Assembly (NCBI RefSeq): GCF_037023745.1
Contig: NZ_CP146101.1
Coordinates: 3,092,001 to 3,156,000, forward strand
Source: Streptomyces sp. SCSIO 30461
GTDB lineage: Bacteria; Actinomycetota; Actinomycetes; Streptomycetales; Streptomycetaceae
Length of the DNA: 64,000 nt
Direction: 5' to 3'
Each line of letters begins with the position of its first letter. The first letter of the stretch is position 1. Below the pieces are notes generated by a model. The model was given only the letters and a program-made list of their open reading frames with translations. It was not told where the DNA came from and searched no databases. Positions 42,535 through 50,490 of the stretch are shown one piece after another. The translations under genes and the position numbers were made by a program.

Positions 42535-43650
42535 ATGAGCCGCCTCGTTCCGCCGCGCCTGCGGCCCGGTGCGCTGTTTCGTCCGCCGTTCGACCCGTTC
42601 CTGACGGCACTGTCCGCCACCGTGCTGCTCGCCGTGCTGCTGCCGGCCTCCGGTACGGCGGCCACCGTCGTCGACGGCGTCGCCACGGGCGCCATCGGCC
42701 TGCTGTTCTTCCTCTACGGGGTGCGGTTGTCCGCCCGGGAGGCATGGGACGGGCTGCGGCACTGGCGCCTGCATCTGACCGTACTGGCCGCGACGTTCCT
42801 GCTCTTCCCGCTGCTCGGGCTCGCGGCGCGGGGCCTGGTCCCGTGGCTGCTCGCCCCGCAGCTCTACACCGGGCTGCTGTTCCTCTGCCTGGTCCCGTCT
42901 ACCGTCCAGTCCTCGATCGCGTTCACGTCGATCGCTCGCGGCAACGTGCCCGCCGCGATCTGCGCGGGCTCGTTCTCCAGCCTTGCCGGGATCCTCCTCA
43001 CCCCGCTGCTCGTCGCGCTGCTGCTCGCCCAACAGGCGGGCGGCTTCTCCACGGACGCGGTGCTCAGAATCGTGTGGCAACTGCTGCTGCCGTTCCTCGC
43101 CGGTCAGCTGACGCGCCGCTGGACGGCGTGCTTCGTGGCGCGGCACAGCGGGATGTGCCGCGTGGTGGACCGCGGTTCGATTCTGCTGGTGGTGTACGTC
43201 GCCTTCAGCGAGGGCATGGTCGCGGGTGTCTGGCACCAGGTCACCCCGCTGCGGATCGGGGCACTGCTGCTCGTGGAGGCAGCGTTGCTCGCCGTGATGC
43301 TGGTGCTGACCTGGTATGTCCCGAAGCGGCTCGGCTTCGACCGCGCCGACCTCATCGCGATCCAGTTCGCCGGCTCCAAGAAGAGTCTCGCCGCGGGGCT
43401 TCCGATGGCCGGTGTGCTCTTCGGCGCGCACGCGGGCCTCGCCGTGCTGCCGCTGATGCTGTTCCACCAGCTGCAGTTGATGGTCTGCGCGGCGATTGCG
43501 AAACGGCGCTCCCGGCTCTCACCCCCGGGCCCGCACCGCCACGGCGGACCGGTCGGCGCCGGAGGGCGGACGAAGCGTGCGGCAGGACCGGCAGCGAACC
43601 GGAACCGGCGTGAACAGCCCGTGGCGCACACTCCGCACCAGGAGCGGTAG
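42535..43650 (+). CDS. SBF-like bile acid:sodium symporter family transporter
   Basis: A 371-residue membrane protein of the SBF-like (PF13593) group with nine to ten helices. Conserved sequence includes GAIGLLFFLYGVRLSAREAW, FLCLVPSTVQSSIAFTSIAR, GNVPAAICAGSFSSLAGILL and IQFAGSKKSLAAGLPMAGVL. Substrates of bacterial members are mostly unknown; organic anions are likely. The C-terminal tail of about 50 residues is basic and disordered. The ATG at 42535 is given; a TTG at 42529 has the better-spaced AGGA and may be the real start. The divergent LysR gene probably controls it. Confidence 0.9.
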   Translation: MSRLVPPRLRPGALFRPPFDPFLTALSATVLLAVLLPASGTAATVVDGVATGAIGLLFFLYGVRLSAREAWDGLRHWRLHLTVLAATFLLFPLLGLAARGLVPWLLAPQLYTGLLFLCLVPSTVQSSIAFTSIARGNVPAAICAGSFSSLAGILLTPLLVALLLAQQAGGFSTDAVLRIVWQLLLPFLAGQLTRRWTACFVARHSGMCRVVDRGSILLVVYVAFSEGMVAGVWHQVTPLRIGALLLVEAALLAVMLVLTWYVPKRLGFDRADLIAIQFAGSKKSLAAGLPMAGVLFGAHAGLAVLPLMLFHQLQLMVCAAIAKRRSRLSPPGPHRHGGPVGAGGRTKRAAGPAANRNRREQPVAHTPHQER

Positions 43651-43718
43651 CGTGCGGCCATGCCCGCATCCGAACCCCCGGCCGCCCGCCCGCGCGTCGC
43701 CCGCTGAGGAGCGGTCGC

Positions 43719-44573
43719 TCACACTCGCGAGGGCAGCGCGATGCGCTCCTCACCCGCGTACACGTTCATGTCGGGCCCGCGCAGGAAGCCGACGAGGGTG
43801 AGACCGGACTCCAGGGCCAGGTCCACGGCCAGCGACGACGGCGCGGAAACGGCCGCCAGCACCGGGATCCCGGCCATCACCGCTTTCTGCGCCAGCTCGA
43901 ACGACGCCCGCCCGGAGACCAGCAGGATCACCCGCGACAGGGGCAGCAGGCCCTCCTGCAGCGCTCTGCCGACCAGCTTGTCAACGGCGTTGTGCCGCCC
44001 CACGTCCTCGCGGACGTCCAGCATCTCCCCGTCCGCCGAGAACAGCGCGGCGGCATGAAGCCCGCCGGTCTTGTCGAAGACCCGCTGCGCCGCCCGCAGC
44101 CGGTCGGGGAACCGGGCCAGCAGCGCGGGTTCGACCCGCAGCGCCGGAGCCGACGGGGACGTGCCGGTGCTCGGGAAGCGGGTGGCGGTGCGTACGGCGT
44201 CGAGGCTGGCCTTCCCGCACAGACCGCAGGAGGACGTGGTGTAGACGTTGCGCTCCAGCGCGATATCCGGCACCGGGACACCGGGCGCGAGCTGCACGTC
44301 GACGACGTTGTAGGTGTTCGCGCCACCGCCGGGCTCCGCGCCGGCGCAGTACACGACCGACCTGATGTCCTCAGGGGCGCCGATCACACCCTCGCTGACC
44401 AGGAAGCCCACCGCGAGCGCGAAGTCGTCACCCGGTGTACGCATCGTGATGGCCAGCGGACGGCCGTTCAGCCGGATCTCCATGGGCTCCTCGGCGACCA
44501 GGGTGTCCGGCCGGACGGACACCGCTCCGTCCCTGATCCGGATCGTACGGCGGCGCTCGGTGACCCGTCCCAT
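43719..44573 (-). CDS. fdhD: FdhD, sulfur carrier for formate dehydrogenase maturation
   Basis: A 284-residue protein that passes sulfur from a cysteine desulfurase to the molybdenum cofactor of formate dehydrogenases. Family motifs are LVAEEPMEIRLNGRPLAITM, RTPGDDFALAVGFLVSEGVI, the C-x-x-C in YTTSSCGLCGKASLDAV, and DVREDVGRHNAVDKLVGRAL. RVILLVSGRASFELAQKAVM and AVSAPSSLAVDLA complete it. The ATG at 44573 (MGRVTERRR) agrees with homologues. No formate dehydrogenase gene lies in the window. It is divergent from the SpoIIE gene. Confidence 0.96.
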   Translation of the reverse strand: MGRVTERRRTIRIRDGAVSVRPDTLVAEEPMEIRLNGRPLAITMRTPGDDFALAVGFLVSEGVIGAPEDIRSVVYCAGAEPGGGANTYNVVDVQLAPGVPVPDIALERNVYTTSSCGLCGKASLDAVRTATRFPSTGTSPSAPALRVEPALLARFPDRLRAAQRVFDKTGGLHAAALFSADGEMLDVREDVGRHNAVDKLVGRALQEGLLPLSRVILLVSGRASFELAQKAVMAGIPVLAAVSAPSSLAVDLALESGLTLVGFLRGPDMNVYAGEERIALPSRV

Positions 44574-44703
44574 GGTGATCAGTCCCGGTTCTGTGCGTGC
44601 GGTGGTCTCGGCGGTCCCATTGTCCCCGGAGCCGTGAGCTGCGGACCGCCCACCGCCGTGGCCTGAGGTGCGGTCCCGCACGGCCCTGACGCATCCTTGC
44701 TGT

Positions 44704-47259
44704 GTGACCTGGTACGGCGCGGCGAGGCATGACCCGCGCAGCGGGCGCGGGCAGCATCACGGGACGAGTGTCGGCGCTGTCACCGGTGCGGACGAGCTCG
44801 GACTCGTGCTCGCCGAGGCCGCGGTCAAAGCCACCGGCGCGGTGGGCGGATACGCCGGTGGGGTATACCTCCGCTCGGACACCGAAGGCCTGCTCCGCCT
44901 GGCCGTCCTCGTCGGGCTCCCGGGCGAGCTGATGCGTCCCTGGTGGCGTATGCATGTGAACCGCCCCTTCCCCGTGGCCGAGTGCTACCGGACGTCCGAG
45001 CCCGTCCACCTCGCCGACAGCGAAGAGGCCATGCGCCGCTTCCCGCAGCTCATGGCCGGTCTGCCGTTCCCCTTCGGCTCCCTCTACGTGCCCGCGCAGA
45101 GCGCCGACGAGAAGTTCGGGGTGCTGGTGGCCCTGCGCCCCGCCACCCCGGGCCATCCCGTCGAGCAGTCCGACCAGCGTCGGATGAGTCAGGCCGGTCA
45201 ACGGCTCGGCGCCGCACTGGCCCAGCTGGAGCGGGACGGCGTACCCGTGAACTGGAGTGGTGAGCCCCTGGTCGTCCAGACCCCCGAGGCAGCCTGCCGG
45301 CCGCTGCGGATCGGCACATTCGACTGGGATCTGAGCACCGGGGACCTGGCGGCCGACGAGGAGTTCTGCGCCATCCTAGGGATCAGCCCGGACGAGTTCC
45401 CGGGCCGGATCGAGGCGCTCACCGCGCGGGTGGTCCCCGAAGACGTATACCAGCTCTGGGTCGTCGGCAGGGAGGCCGCCCAGGAGGGCCGACCGGTGGT
45501 CCGCAGGCTGCGGTTGCGGCGCGCCGACGGGCCGCCGTCCTTGCTGGAGCTCGCGGGCCGCCCGGTCCATGCTCCGGACGGCGGGATCGGCGCGCGCCGC
45601 CTCGCCGGCTCGCTGATCGATCTCGGCTCGGGAGCCATCGCCGGCGAGGCGGTCGCCGACCGGCTGCCCGACGGGCTCTTCTCACTCGACCGGTCCGCAC
45701 GGATCACCTACGTCAACCGCACCGCGGAGACGCTGCTCGGACGCAGCCGGGCCGATCTGGTCGGCCGGGTGCTGTGGGAGGCCGTACCCTGGCTCGACCG
45801 GCCCGCCTACGAGGACTTCTACCGGGCCGCGCTGCTCTCCGACGACCCCGTGCGCTTCCAGGTGAACCGAGGTCGGCAGGACTGGGTCTCGGTGTCGCTC
45901 TACCCCGGCCACCACGGGCTCACCGGGACCATCGCGGCCGCGGACCGCCCGGACTACGGGGCCACTTCCATCAGCCGTCCCGGCTCCGGTCTCGCCTTCG
46001 CCGCACCCGGCGACCGCGCCACCGCCCTGTACCGTCCGGTCGCCCTCGCCATCGCGCTGACGGAGGCCGTCACGGCGAGGCAGGTGTCGGCGGTCGTCAC
46101 CGAGGAACTGCTGCCCGCGTTCGGCGGACGCCAACTGGCCATCTACGTGCTCCACGAGCGGCATCTCTACCTCGCCTGGGAGACCGGCTTCCCGGCCGGA
46201 TTCCTCGAGTCCTTCGAAGGGGTGGGGCTCGACGCCCGGCTACCCGGGGTGGAGACCCTCACCACCGGACGCCCGATCTTCTTCGAATCCATGGAGCTGC
46301 TGGCCTCCGCCTACCCGGGCATCCCGCTGGACGCCGCGGTCGGCGCGCGTGCGTTCCTCCCTCTGATCGCCTCCGGGCGGCCCGTGGGCTCCTGCATCCT
46401 CGGTTTCGACCAGCCGCGCGGATTCGCCCCCGAGGAACGAACGGTGCTCACCGCCCTCGCCGGGCTCATCGCCCAGGCACTCGAACGTGCCCGGCGCTAC
46501 GACACCGAAGCGGCCCTGGCACGCGGCCTCCAGGACGCGCTCCTGCCGCACCGGCTGCCCGCGATCGAGAACGTGGAGACGGTCGGCCGCTATCTGCCGG
46601 GCACCCAGGGCATGGATGTCGGTGGCGACTGGTACGACGTCATCGAGACCGACCGCGGTCTCGACCTGGTCATCGGCGATGTCCAGGGCCACGGTGTCTC
46701 CGCGGCCGCGATCATGGGCCAGCTGCGCAGCGCGGTACACGCCTTCGCGCTCGCCGGTCTCGAACCTGCGGACGTGGTCAGCGGCACCAACCGGCTCCTC
46801 AGCGACCTCGATCCCGCCCACTTCGCCACCTGCTGCTATGTCCGGCTCGACCCCGCCACCGGCGACGCCCAAGCCGTACGCGCCGGGCACCCGCAGCCGC
46901 TGATACGCCGGCCCGACGGCGCCACCGAGGTGCTCGACCTGGCGGGCGGCCTCATCCTCGGTGTCGACCCCGCGGAGGCGTATCCCGTCAACGAGCTGAG
47001 CATCAAGCCAGGCGAGGTGCTCGCCCTGTTCACCGACGGTCTGATCGAACGCCCGGGCAGGGACATCGACATCGGCATCGAGCAACTGCGTTCCACTCTC
47101 GCCCGGTCGGGCCCGGCCACCGTGGCCGATGTCGCCGACCGCCTCATCCGGGACGCACGGCGCTCCACCGACCGCCCCGACGACATCGCACTGCTGCTCA
47201 CCGCCCGTTGGGCCGGCCCGGCGACGGAGCGGATGCTCGGCCGTTCAGTCGACAGTTGA
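44704..47259 (+). CDS. Multi-sensor SpoIIE/PP2C phosphatase (GAF-PAS-PAS-GAF-PP2C)
   Basis: A protein of about 851 residues. From the N-terminus: a GAF domain (about 20-165), a PAS domain (IGTFDWDLSTGDLAADEEFC), a second PAS (DRLPDGLFSLDRSARITYVN), a second GAF (about 440-600), and a PP2C/SpoIIE phosphatase in the last 230 residues. The phosphatase metal motifs are DVGGDWYDVIE, VIGDVQGHGVSAAAIM, LFTDGLIE and RPDDIALLL. Such proteins dephosphorylate anti-anti-sigma factors in stress and development. The start is unsure: GTG 44704 is preferred on codon use, GTG 44668 is possible. No STAS partner is nearby; an HATPase protein lies at 58.8 kb. Confidence 0.9.
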   Translation: MTWYGAARHDPRSGRGQHHGTSVGAVTGADELGLVLAEAAVKATGAVGGYAGGVYLRSDTEGLLRLAVLVGLPGELMRPWWRMHVNRPFPVAECYRTSEPVHLADSEEAMRRFPQLMAGLPFPFGSLYVPAQSADEKFGVLVALRPATPGHPVEQSDQRRMSQAGQRLGAALAQLERDGVPVNWSGEPLVVQTPEAACRPLRIGTFDWDLSTGDLAADEEFCAILGISPDEFPGRIEALTARVVPEDVYQLWVVGREAAQEGRPVVRRLRLRRADGPPSLLELAGRPVHAPDGGIGARRLAGSLIDLGSGAIAGEAVADRLPDGLFSLDRSARITYVNRTAETLLGRSRADLVGRVLWEAVPWLDRPAYEDFYRAALLSDDPVRFQVNRGRQDWVSVSLYPGHHGLTGTIAAADRPDYGATSISRPGSGLAFAAPGDRATALYRPVALAIALTEAVTARQVSAVVTEELLPAFGGRQLAIYVLHERHLYLAWETGFPAGFLESFEGVGLDARLPGVETLTTGRPIFFESMELLASAYPGIPLDAAVGARAFLPLIASGRPVGSCILGFDQPRGFAPEERTVLTALAGLIAQALERARRYDTEAALARGLQDALLPHRLPAIENVETVGRYLPGTQGMDVGGDWYDVIETDRGLDLVIGDVQGHGVSAAAIMGQLRSAVHAFALAGLEPADVVSGTNRLLSDLDPAHFATCCYVRLDPATGDAQAVRAGHPQPLIRRPDGATEVLDLAGGLILGVDPAEAYPVNELSIKPGEVLALFTDGLIERPGRDIDIGIEQLRSTLARSGPATVADVADRLIRDARRSTDRPDDIALLLTARWAGPATERMLGRSVDS

Positions 47260-47315
47260 TCTGCACAGCATCTCCGGCGCGCGGTCACATGCCGTCAACT
47301 CCCTGAATTTTGTTG

Positions 47316-47346
47316 CTACTGACCAGTAGATGGAATGTTCCATTCC
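47316..47346. promoter_or_regulatory. Two adjacent perfect dyads upstream of the secreted phosphatase gene
   Basis: CTACTG-AC-CAGTAG (47316-47329) and GGAATG-TTC-CATTCC (47332-47346) are both perfect 6-bp inverted repeats, two bases apart, in an unusually A/T-rich patch about 100 bp before the HAD phosphatase gene. They probably bind one or two regulators. Confidence 0.6.
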
Positions 47347-47439
47347 GTACATCATGAGGCGCGAGCATGCCAACGCTCGTTCGTCTGAACGGCCCACGAG
47401 CATGCTTCGAGCCGCATTCCCATCCCCAGGAGTCCCCAC

Positions 47440-48102
47440 ATGCATGTACGCAGATGGAAGTCCGGCGCAGCCGCGGTCGTCGCCGCCGCTGCCCTCGCCG
47501 TATCCGCCCCGACGGCGACGGCCGCCGCCCCCGCGGCGGCGACCGCCGCCCCGGCGCAGTCCGCTGCGAAGCACAAGGCCGCGCTCACCGCCGCGGGAGC
47601 CGCAGGCATCGACTACGCGACCTGGCAGCGCGACATCGACGCTGTCATCGCTGTGGCCCGCCCCTACATCGAGCAGCGCACATCGCAGCCCTCCGGCAAG
47701 AAGCAGGCGATCGTCCTCGACATCGACAACTCGTCGCTGGAGACGGACTTCCATCCGTTCTGGGAGTGGCCGACCCCCGCCATCAAGCAGGTGCGGGACC
47801 TCGTCCGGTTCGCCGACTCGCGAGGTGTGGACATCTTCTTCGTCACCGCGCGTCCGGGCATCATCTACTCCATCACGGACTACAACCTGAGGAAGGCCGG
47901 CTACCCGGTCGACGGGCTGTACGTGCGTGACCTGCCCGACCTCTTCGACGAAGTCAGCGCCTACAAGACGCGCAAGCGTTCCGAGATCGAGGCGAAGGGC
48001 TACACGATCATCGCCAACATCGGCAACCGGGACACCGACCTCGTCGGCGGCCACGCCGAGCGTACGTTCAAGCTGCCTGACTACGACGGCGCCCTGTCCT
48101 GA
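47440..48102 (+). CDS. Secreted HAD-family acid phosphatase (class III/B-like)
   Basis: A 220-residue protein with a signal peptide (RRWKSGAAAVVAAAALAVSA, cleavage after about residue 28 near ATAAAP). The HAD domain has motif I as AIVLDIDNSSLETD, where the two aspartates are D-x-D, motif II as FFVTARPGI, and motif III/IV around KTRKRSEIEAKGYTIIANIG with NRDTDLVGG. It should hydrolyse phosphomonoesters outside the cell. AGGAG lies 6 bases before the ATG at 47440. Two perfect dyads upstream suggest control, possibly by phosphate or nutrient state, but no PHO-box was recognised. A hairpin follows at 48228. Confidence 0.92.
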   Translation: MHVRRWKSGAAAVVAAAALAVSAPTATAAAPAAATAAPAQSAAKHKAALTAAGAAGIDYATWQRDIDAVIAVARPYIEQRTSQPSGKKQAIVLDIDNSSLETDFHPFWEWPTPAIKQVRDLVRFADSRGVDIFFVTARPGIIYSITDYNLRKAGYPVDGLYVRDLPDLFDEVSAYKTRKRSEIEAKGYTIIANIGNRDTDLVGGHAERTFKLPDYDGALS

Positions 48103-48227
48103 CCTCCGATTGACCGCCTGGGTGCCCTCGGCGGACCGCTCCCGGAAGGCTGCGGGCACCCTGCGTGGTTGTTTCGCCGCACTACGTCATGACACCTTCA
48201 GGGTGAGCCACTGACCACCCGAAATGC

Positions 48228-48248
48228 GGTTCGGGGGCACCCCGAACC
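48228..48248 (+). terminator. Hairpin between the phosphatase gene and tRNA-Leu
   Basis: GGTTCGGGG (48228-48236) pairs perfectly with CCCCGAACC (48240-48248) around a GCA loop. It lies 125 bp after the phosphatase stop and just before the tRNA promoter region; no U-run follows. Confidence 0.6.
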
Positions 48249-48304
48249 CCTGGTAGAGTTGTCCATGTCGCTGCGGGGAGCACCCGCGAGAGGCAAATCA
48301 CCTG

Positions 48305-48392
48305 GTCCGGGTGGCGGAATGGCAGACGCGCTAGCTTGAGGTGCTAGTGCCCTTTATCGGGCGTGGGGGTTCAAGTCCCCCCTCGGACACCA
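48305..48392 (+). tRNA. leuU: tRNA-Leu (anticodon GAG)
   Basis: A class II tRNA with long variable arm. The acceptor GTCCGGG (48305-48311) pairs with CTCGGAC (48382-48388) with one G-T wobble, the anticodon stem CTAGC/GCTAG encloses the loop TTGAGGT (anticodon GAG), and the T arm reads GGGGGTTCAAGTCCCCC. The discriminator A is followed by an encoded CCA (48390-48392). Its 3' end is the attachment site of the element that follows. The gene stays intact because the element restores the 3' end. The gene symbol is the usual label and not certain for this species. Confidence 0.96.
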
Positions 48393-48396
48393 GCAA
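48369..48396 (+). repeat. attL: tRNA 3'-end direct repeat, 28 bp
   Basis: The 28 bases from the T-arm through CCA and GCAA are identical at 48369-48396 and 55126-55153. The left copy completes the functional tRNA-Leu gene. Confidence 0.92.
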
Positions 48397-48400
48397 GGAC

Positions 48401-48420
48401 CCCTGTTGATCAGGGTTTTT
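48401..48420 (+). terminator. Terminator after tRNA-Leu inside the element
   Basis: CCCTG-TTGAT-CAGGG followed by TTTTT, starting 9 bases after the tRNA CCA. A related but longer hairpin with the same CCCTGTTGATCAGGG core stands after attR, so the element carries its own copy of the tRNA terminator. Confidence 0.85.
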
Positions 48421-48480
48421 CTGCTTTTCCGGGCAGTGGCGTGACCAACCACGTGACCAACGGCCCAGAGATTCCCCAGG

Positions 48481-49753
48481 TCAGACCAGGGATGACAGGC
48501 CGAGTCGGCCCGCACCGGAGGCAGCCAGTCGGCGCGCTCCGTCCTTACGTGAGTGGCCGTACCGAGCCATGGTGTAGCCCGGCGAGTGGTGCCGGACGTT
48601 GGCAGAGACCTCCACGGGGTTCTCCCCGGCCTCCAGATCGTTCGTGACCTTGCTGTGCCTCCAGTCGTGGATACGGAACTCCTCGGGCAGCTTCAACCGG
48701 GTGCGCATGGTGCGCCACCGGGCAGACACCTTCTCGGGGTCCTGCGGTCCACCAGCCTCGCCCCGGTACAGCTTGAAACCGTCCCTGGCGAACACCAGAT
48801 CATGATCCGTCCAGGCGGAGCCCAGACGCTTCCGCTCCGCGTCCTGGCGCTCCTTCTGCCACTTCAGGACGTTCATCACGGACTGATCCACATAGATTCA
48901 GAGCGTTGTCGTCACCGTCCTTGGTGAGCTTCCGCAGGCGGTAGGCGTTGCCCTCTTCGACCACGACCCAGCCCAGTTCAATGGCCCCCTCATCCCACTT
49001 CACAAGGGACCACTTCATGCCCAGGGCCGCACTGCGCCGGACGCCAGTAGCGGCGTAGACGGTCCACAGGGGAGCGTCCCTCAGGCAGTGGTGAGACAGA
49101 CCGCCGTCACAGGCCCGGTTCCCGCACGGCTCCCACACCGAGGACAGGAACCGTCCGGTGCCGTCATCGTCCAGGGTGGGGAACTTGCTCTCCTGCGCCC
49201 GTATCTGCCGGGCAGTGGACGGGTGCGCAGTCGCTGCCGGGTTGGCGGGTATCAACTTGGGCACGGCCGCGCCGAGAGCGCCGGACAGGATGTTGTGGAC
49301 GTGCCTGACACTCTTCGCCCCCAGCGGCTCGCCCTTGTTGGTCGGGCACGGGGCGGACTCCAGCAGCCGATACAGGTCATCCAGGGTGTCATCGGTGACT
49401 TCACACAGCTTCACGCCGCCGATGTGCGGCTTGACGTGTAGACGGATCTTCGTCTCGTACCCGGCCACGGTGGTTCCCTCCTTCCTGTGATTCGCCAGCC
49501 ACTTGTCCAGCCAGTCACCCAGCTTCATGTCCGAGCGGGCCGCTACCTTGCCCGCCTCGTGATCCGTGATCCACTGACGCAGCGCCCTTTCCGCTGTCGT
49601 CTTGGTCGCGTAGTCCCGTCCGATCCAGTAGCGCTCCTGCCTCCCCGTCGCCTTGTTGAAGTGAAGGGGCGTGCGCACACCCCAGGTGTTCGGTCTGCCC
49701 TTGCGCGGGATCTCCACCGGAGTCCCCCCGAGCCCGTTACCGCGCTTCGCCAC
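48481..49753 (-). pseudogene. int: Tyrosine recombinase/integrase, frameshifted
   Basis: The GTG at 49753 opens a frame of about 317 codons that covers the N-terminal arm-binding part, SAM-like core (DWLDKWLANHRKEGTTVAGY) and the first catalytic arginine (ATGVRRSAALGMKW). Near 48885-48905 the reading frame breaks: after RLRKLTKDGDDNALNL the sequence continues correctly only one frame over as DQSVMNVLKWQKERQDAERK. That frame has the H-x-x-R box (IHDWRHSKVT) and the nucleophile tyrosine (YTMARYGHSRKD). Joined, it would be a normal integrase of about 420 residues. Unless this is a sequencing error, the protein is split from its active site and the element cannot excise on its own. Confidence 0.88.
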
Positions 49754-49758
49754 GTGGG

Positions 49759-50337
49759 TTACTGCTCCTTCCTGTCACTGCTCAGCCAGTCGTTGAGGAT
49801 GGCTGTTGCCTTGTCCGTGAGTCGCTTGCCGTCCCACAGGTCCAGTTCCTTCGCGCGCTTGACGCGCTCGGACAGGGTGGCCTTGCCGACGCCCAGACGG
49901 GCCGCCAACTCCCCTTGCGGTGCCGTGGTGTCCGTGGCCCGCAGCCGGGCCAATTCGGCCACCAGTAGGGCGTAGTCCAACTCGGTGCGGCAACGCTCGG
50001 GCACGGGCCACGGTTCGCCCATGACTTGATGCTGCTCGGGCTCCAACGCCGCCCGGAACTCCGCCTTGATCTGGGCGAAGGGGATCTGTCGCAAGAGGCT
50101 GGCCGGGATGCCGTCCGTCTCAAGGGCGTCGGACATCAACCGGTCGATCTCGTCTACGTCAGGCCCTCCGATGCTGAGCCGGATCTTTAGTTCGATCGGC
50201 CCCGTGAAGGGGGCATTGATGTCAGCGCGTGCGGAGACCTCCCATGGGCCGTAGCAGCGGCGCCACACCAGGTCATTGCCTTCGCGGCGCCACTCGTTGG
50301 CTGCGTCTACTTCCTCTGTGTTCACGTGACCCACCAT
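49759..50337 (-). CDS. Hypothetical protein with C-terminal HTH
   Basis: A 192-residue protein encoded 5 bp upstream of the integrase start and so in its operon. The N-terminal two thirds (WRREGNDLVWRRCYGPWEVS, LETDGIPASLLRQIPFAQIK) is not a family I know. Residues about 135-175 form a helix-turn-helix: GELAARLGVGKATLSERVKR. It may regulate the integrase or bind the att/promoter region, where it would be placed like a recombination-directionality or copy-control protein. The ATG at 50337 is chosen; the GTG five codons later is an alternative. Confidence 0.8.
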   Translation of the reverse strand: MVGHVNTEEVDAANEWRREGNDLVWRRCYGPWEVSARADINAPFTGPIELKIRLSIGGPDVDEIDRLMSDALETDGIPASLLRQIPFAQIKAEFRAALEPEQHQVMGEPWPVPERCRTELDYALLVAELARLRATDTTAPQGELAARLGVGKATLSERVKRAKELDLWDGKRLTDKATAILNDWLSSDRKEQ

Positions 50338-50363
50338 AGCCCATGCCGAACCAGATGCAGCAG

Positions 50364-50397
50364 GTTCAATGCATGGATCCGACTAGCGATATTGAAC
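50364..50397. promoter_or_regulatory. Inverted repeat in the divergent int/xis region
   Basis: GTTCAAT (50364-50370) and ATTGAAC (50391-50397) are perfect inverted copies 20 bases apart, inside the 153-bp gap between the HTH protein and the chimeric excisionase gene. A regulator site is likely. Confidence 0.45.
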
Positions 50398-50490
50398 TTG
50401 ACGCAACCAGTTCGGCCATGGTCATCCTGGAGTAGGCCGCACAGCAACGGGCGGAAGCAGCCGCCCACCGGCCAGGACTAGAGGAGGACG

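Noticed and set aside
45774..47306. 510-codon plus-strand ORF within the SpoIIE gene
   Set aside because: Arg/Pro/Gly-rich out-of-frame translation; the main frame has PAS, GAF and PP2C domains.
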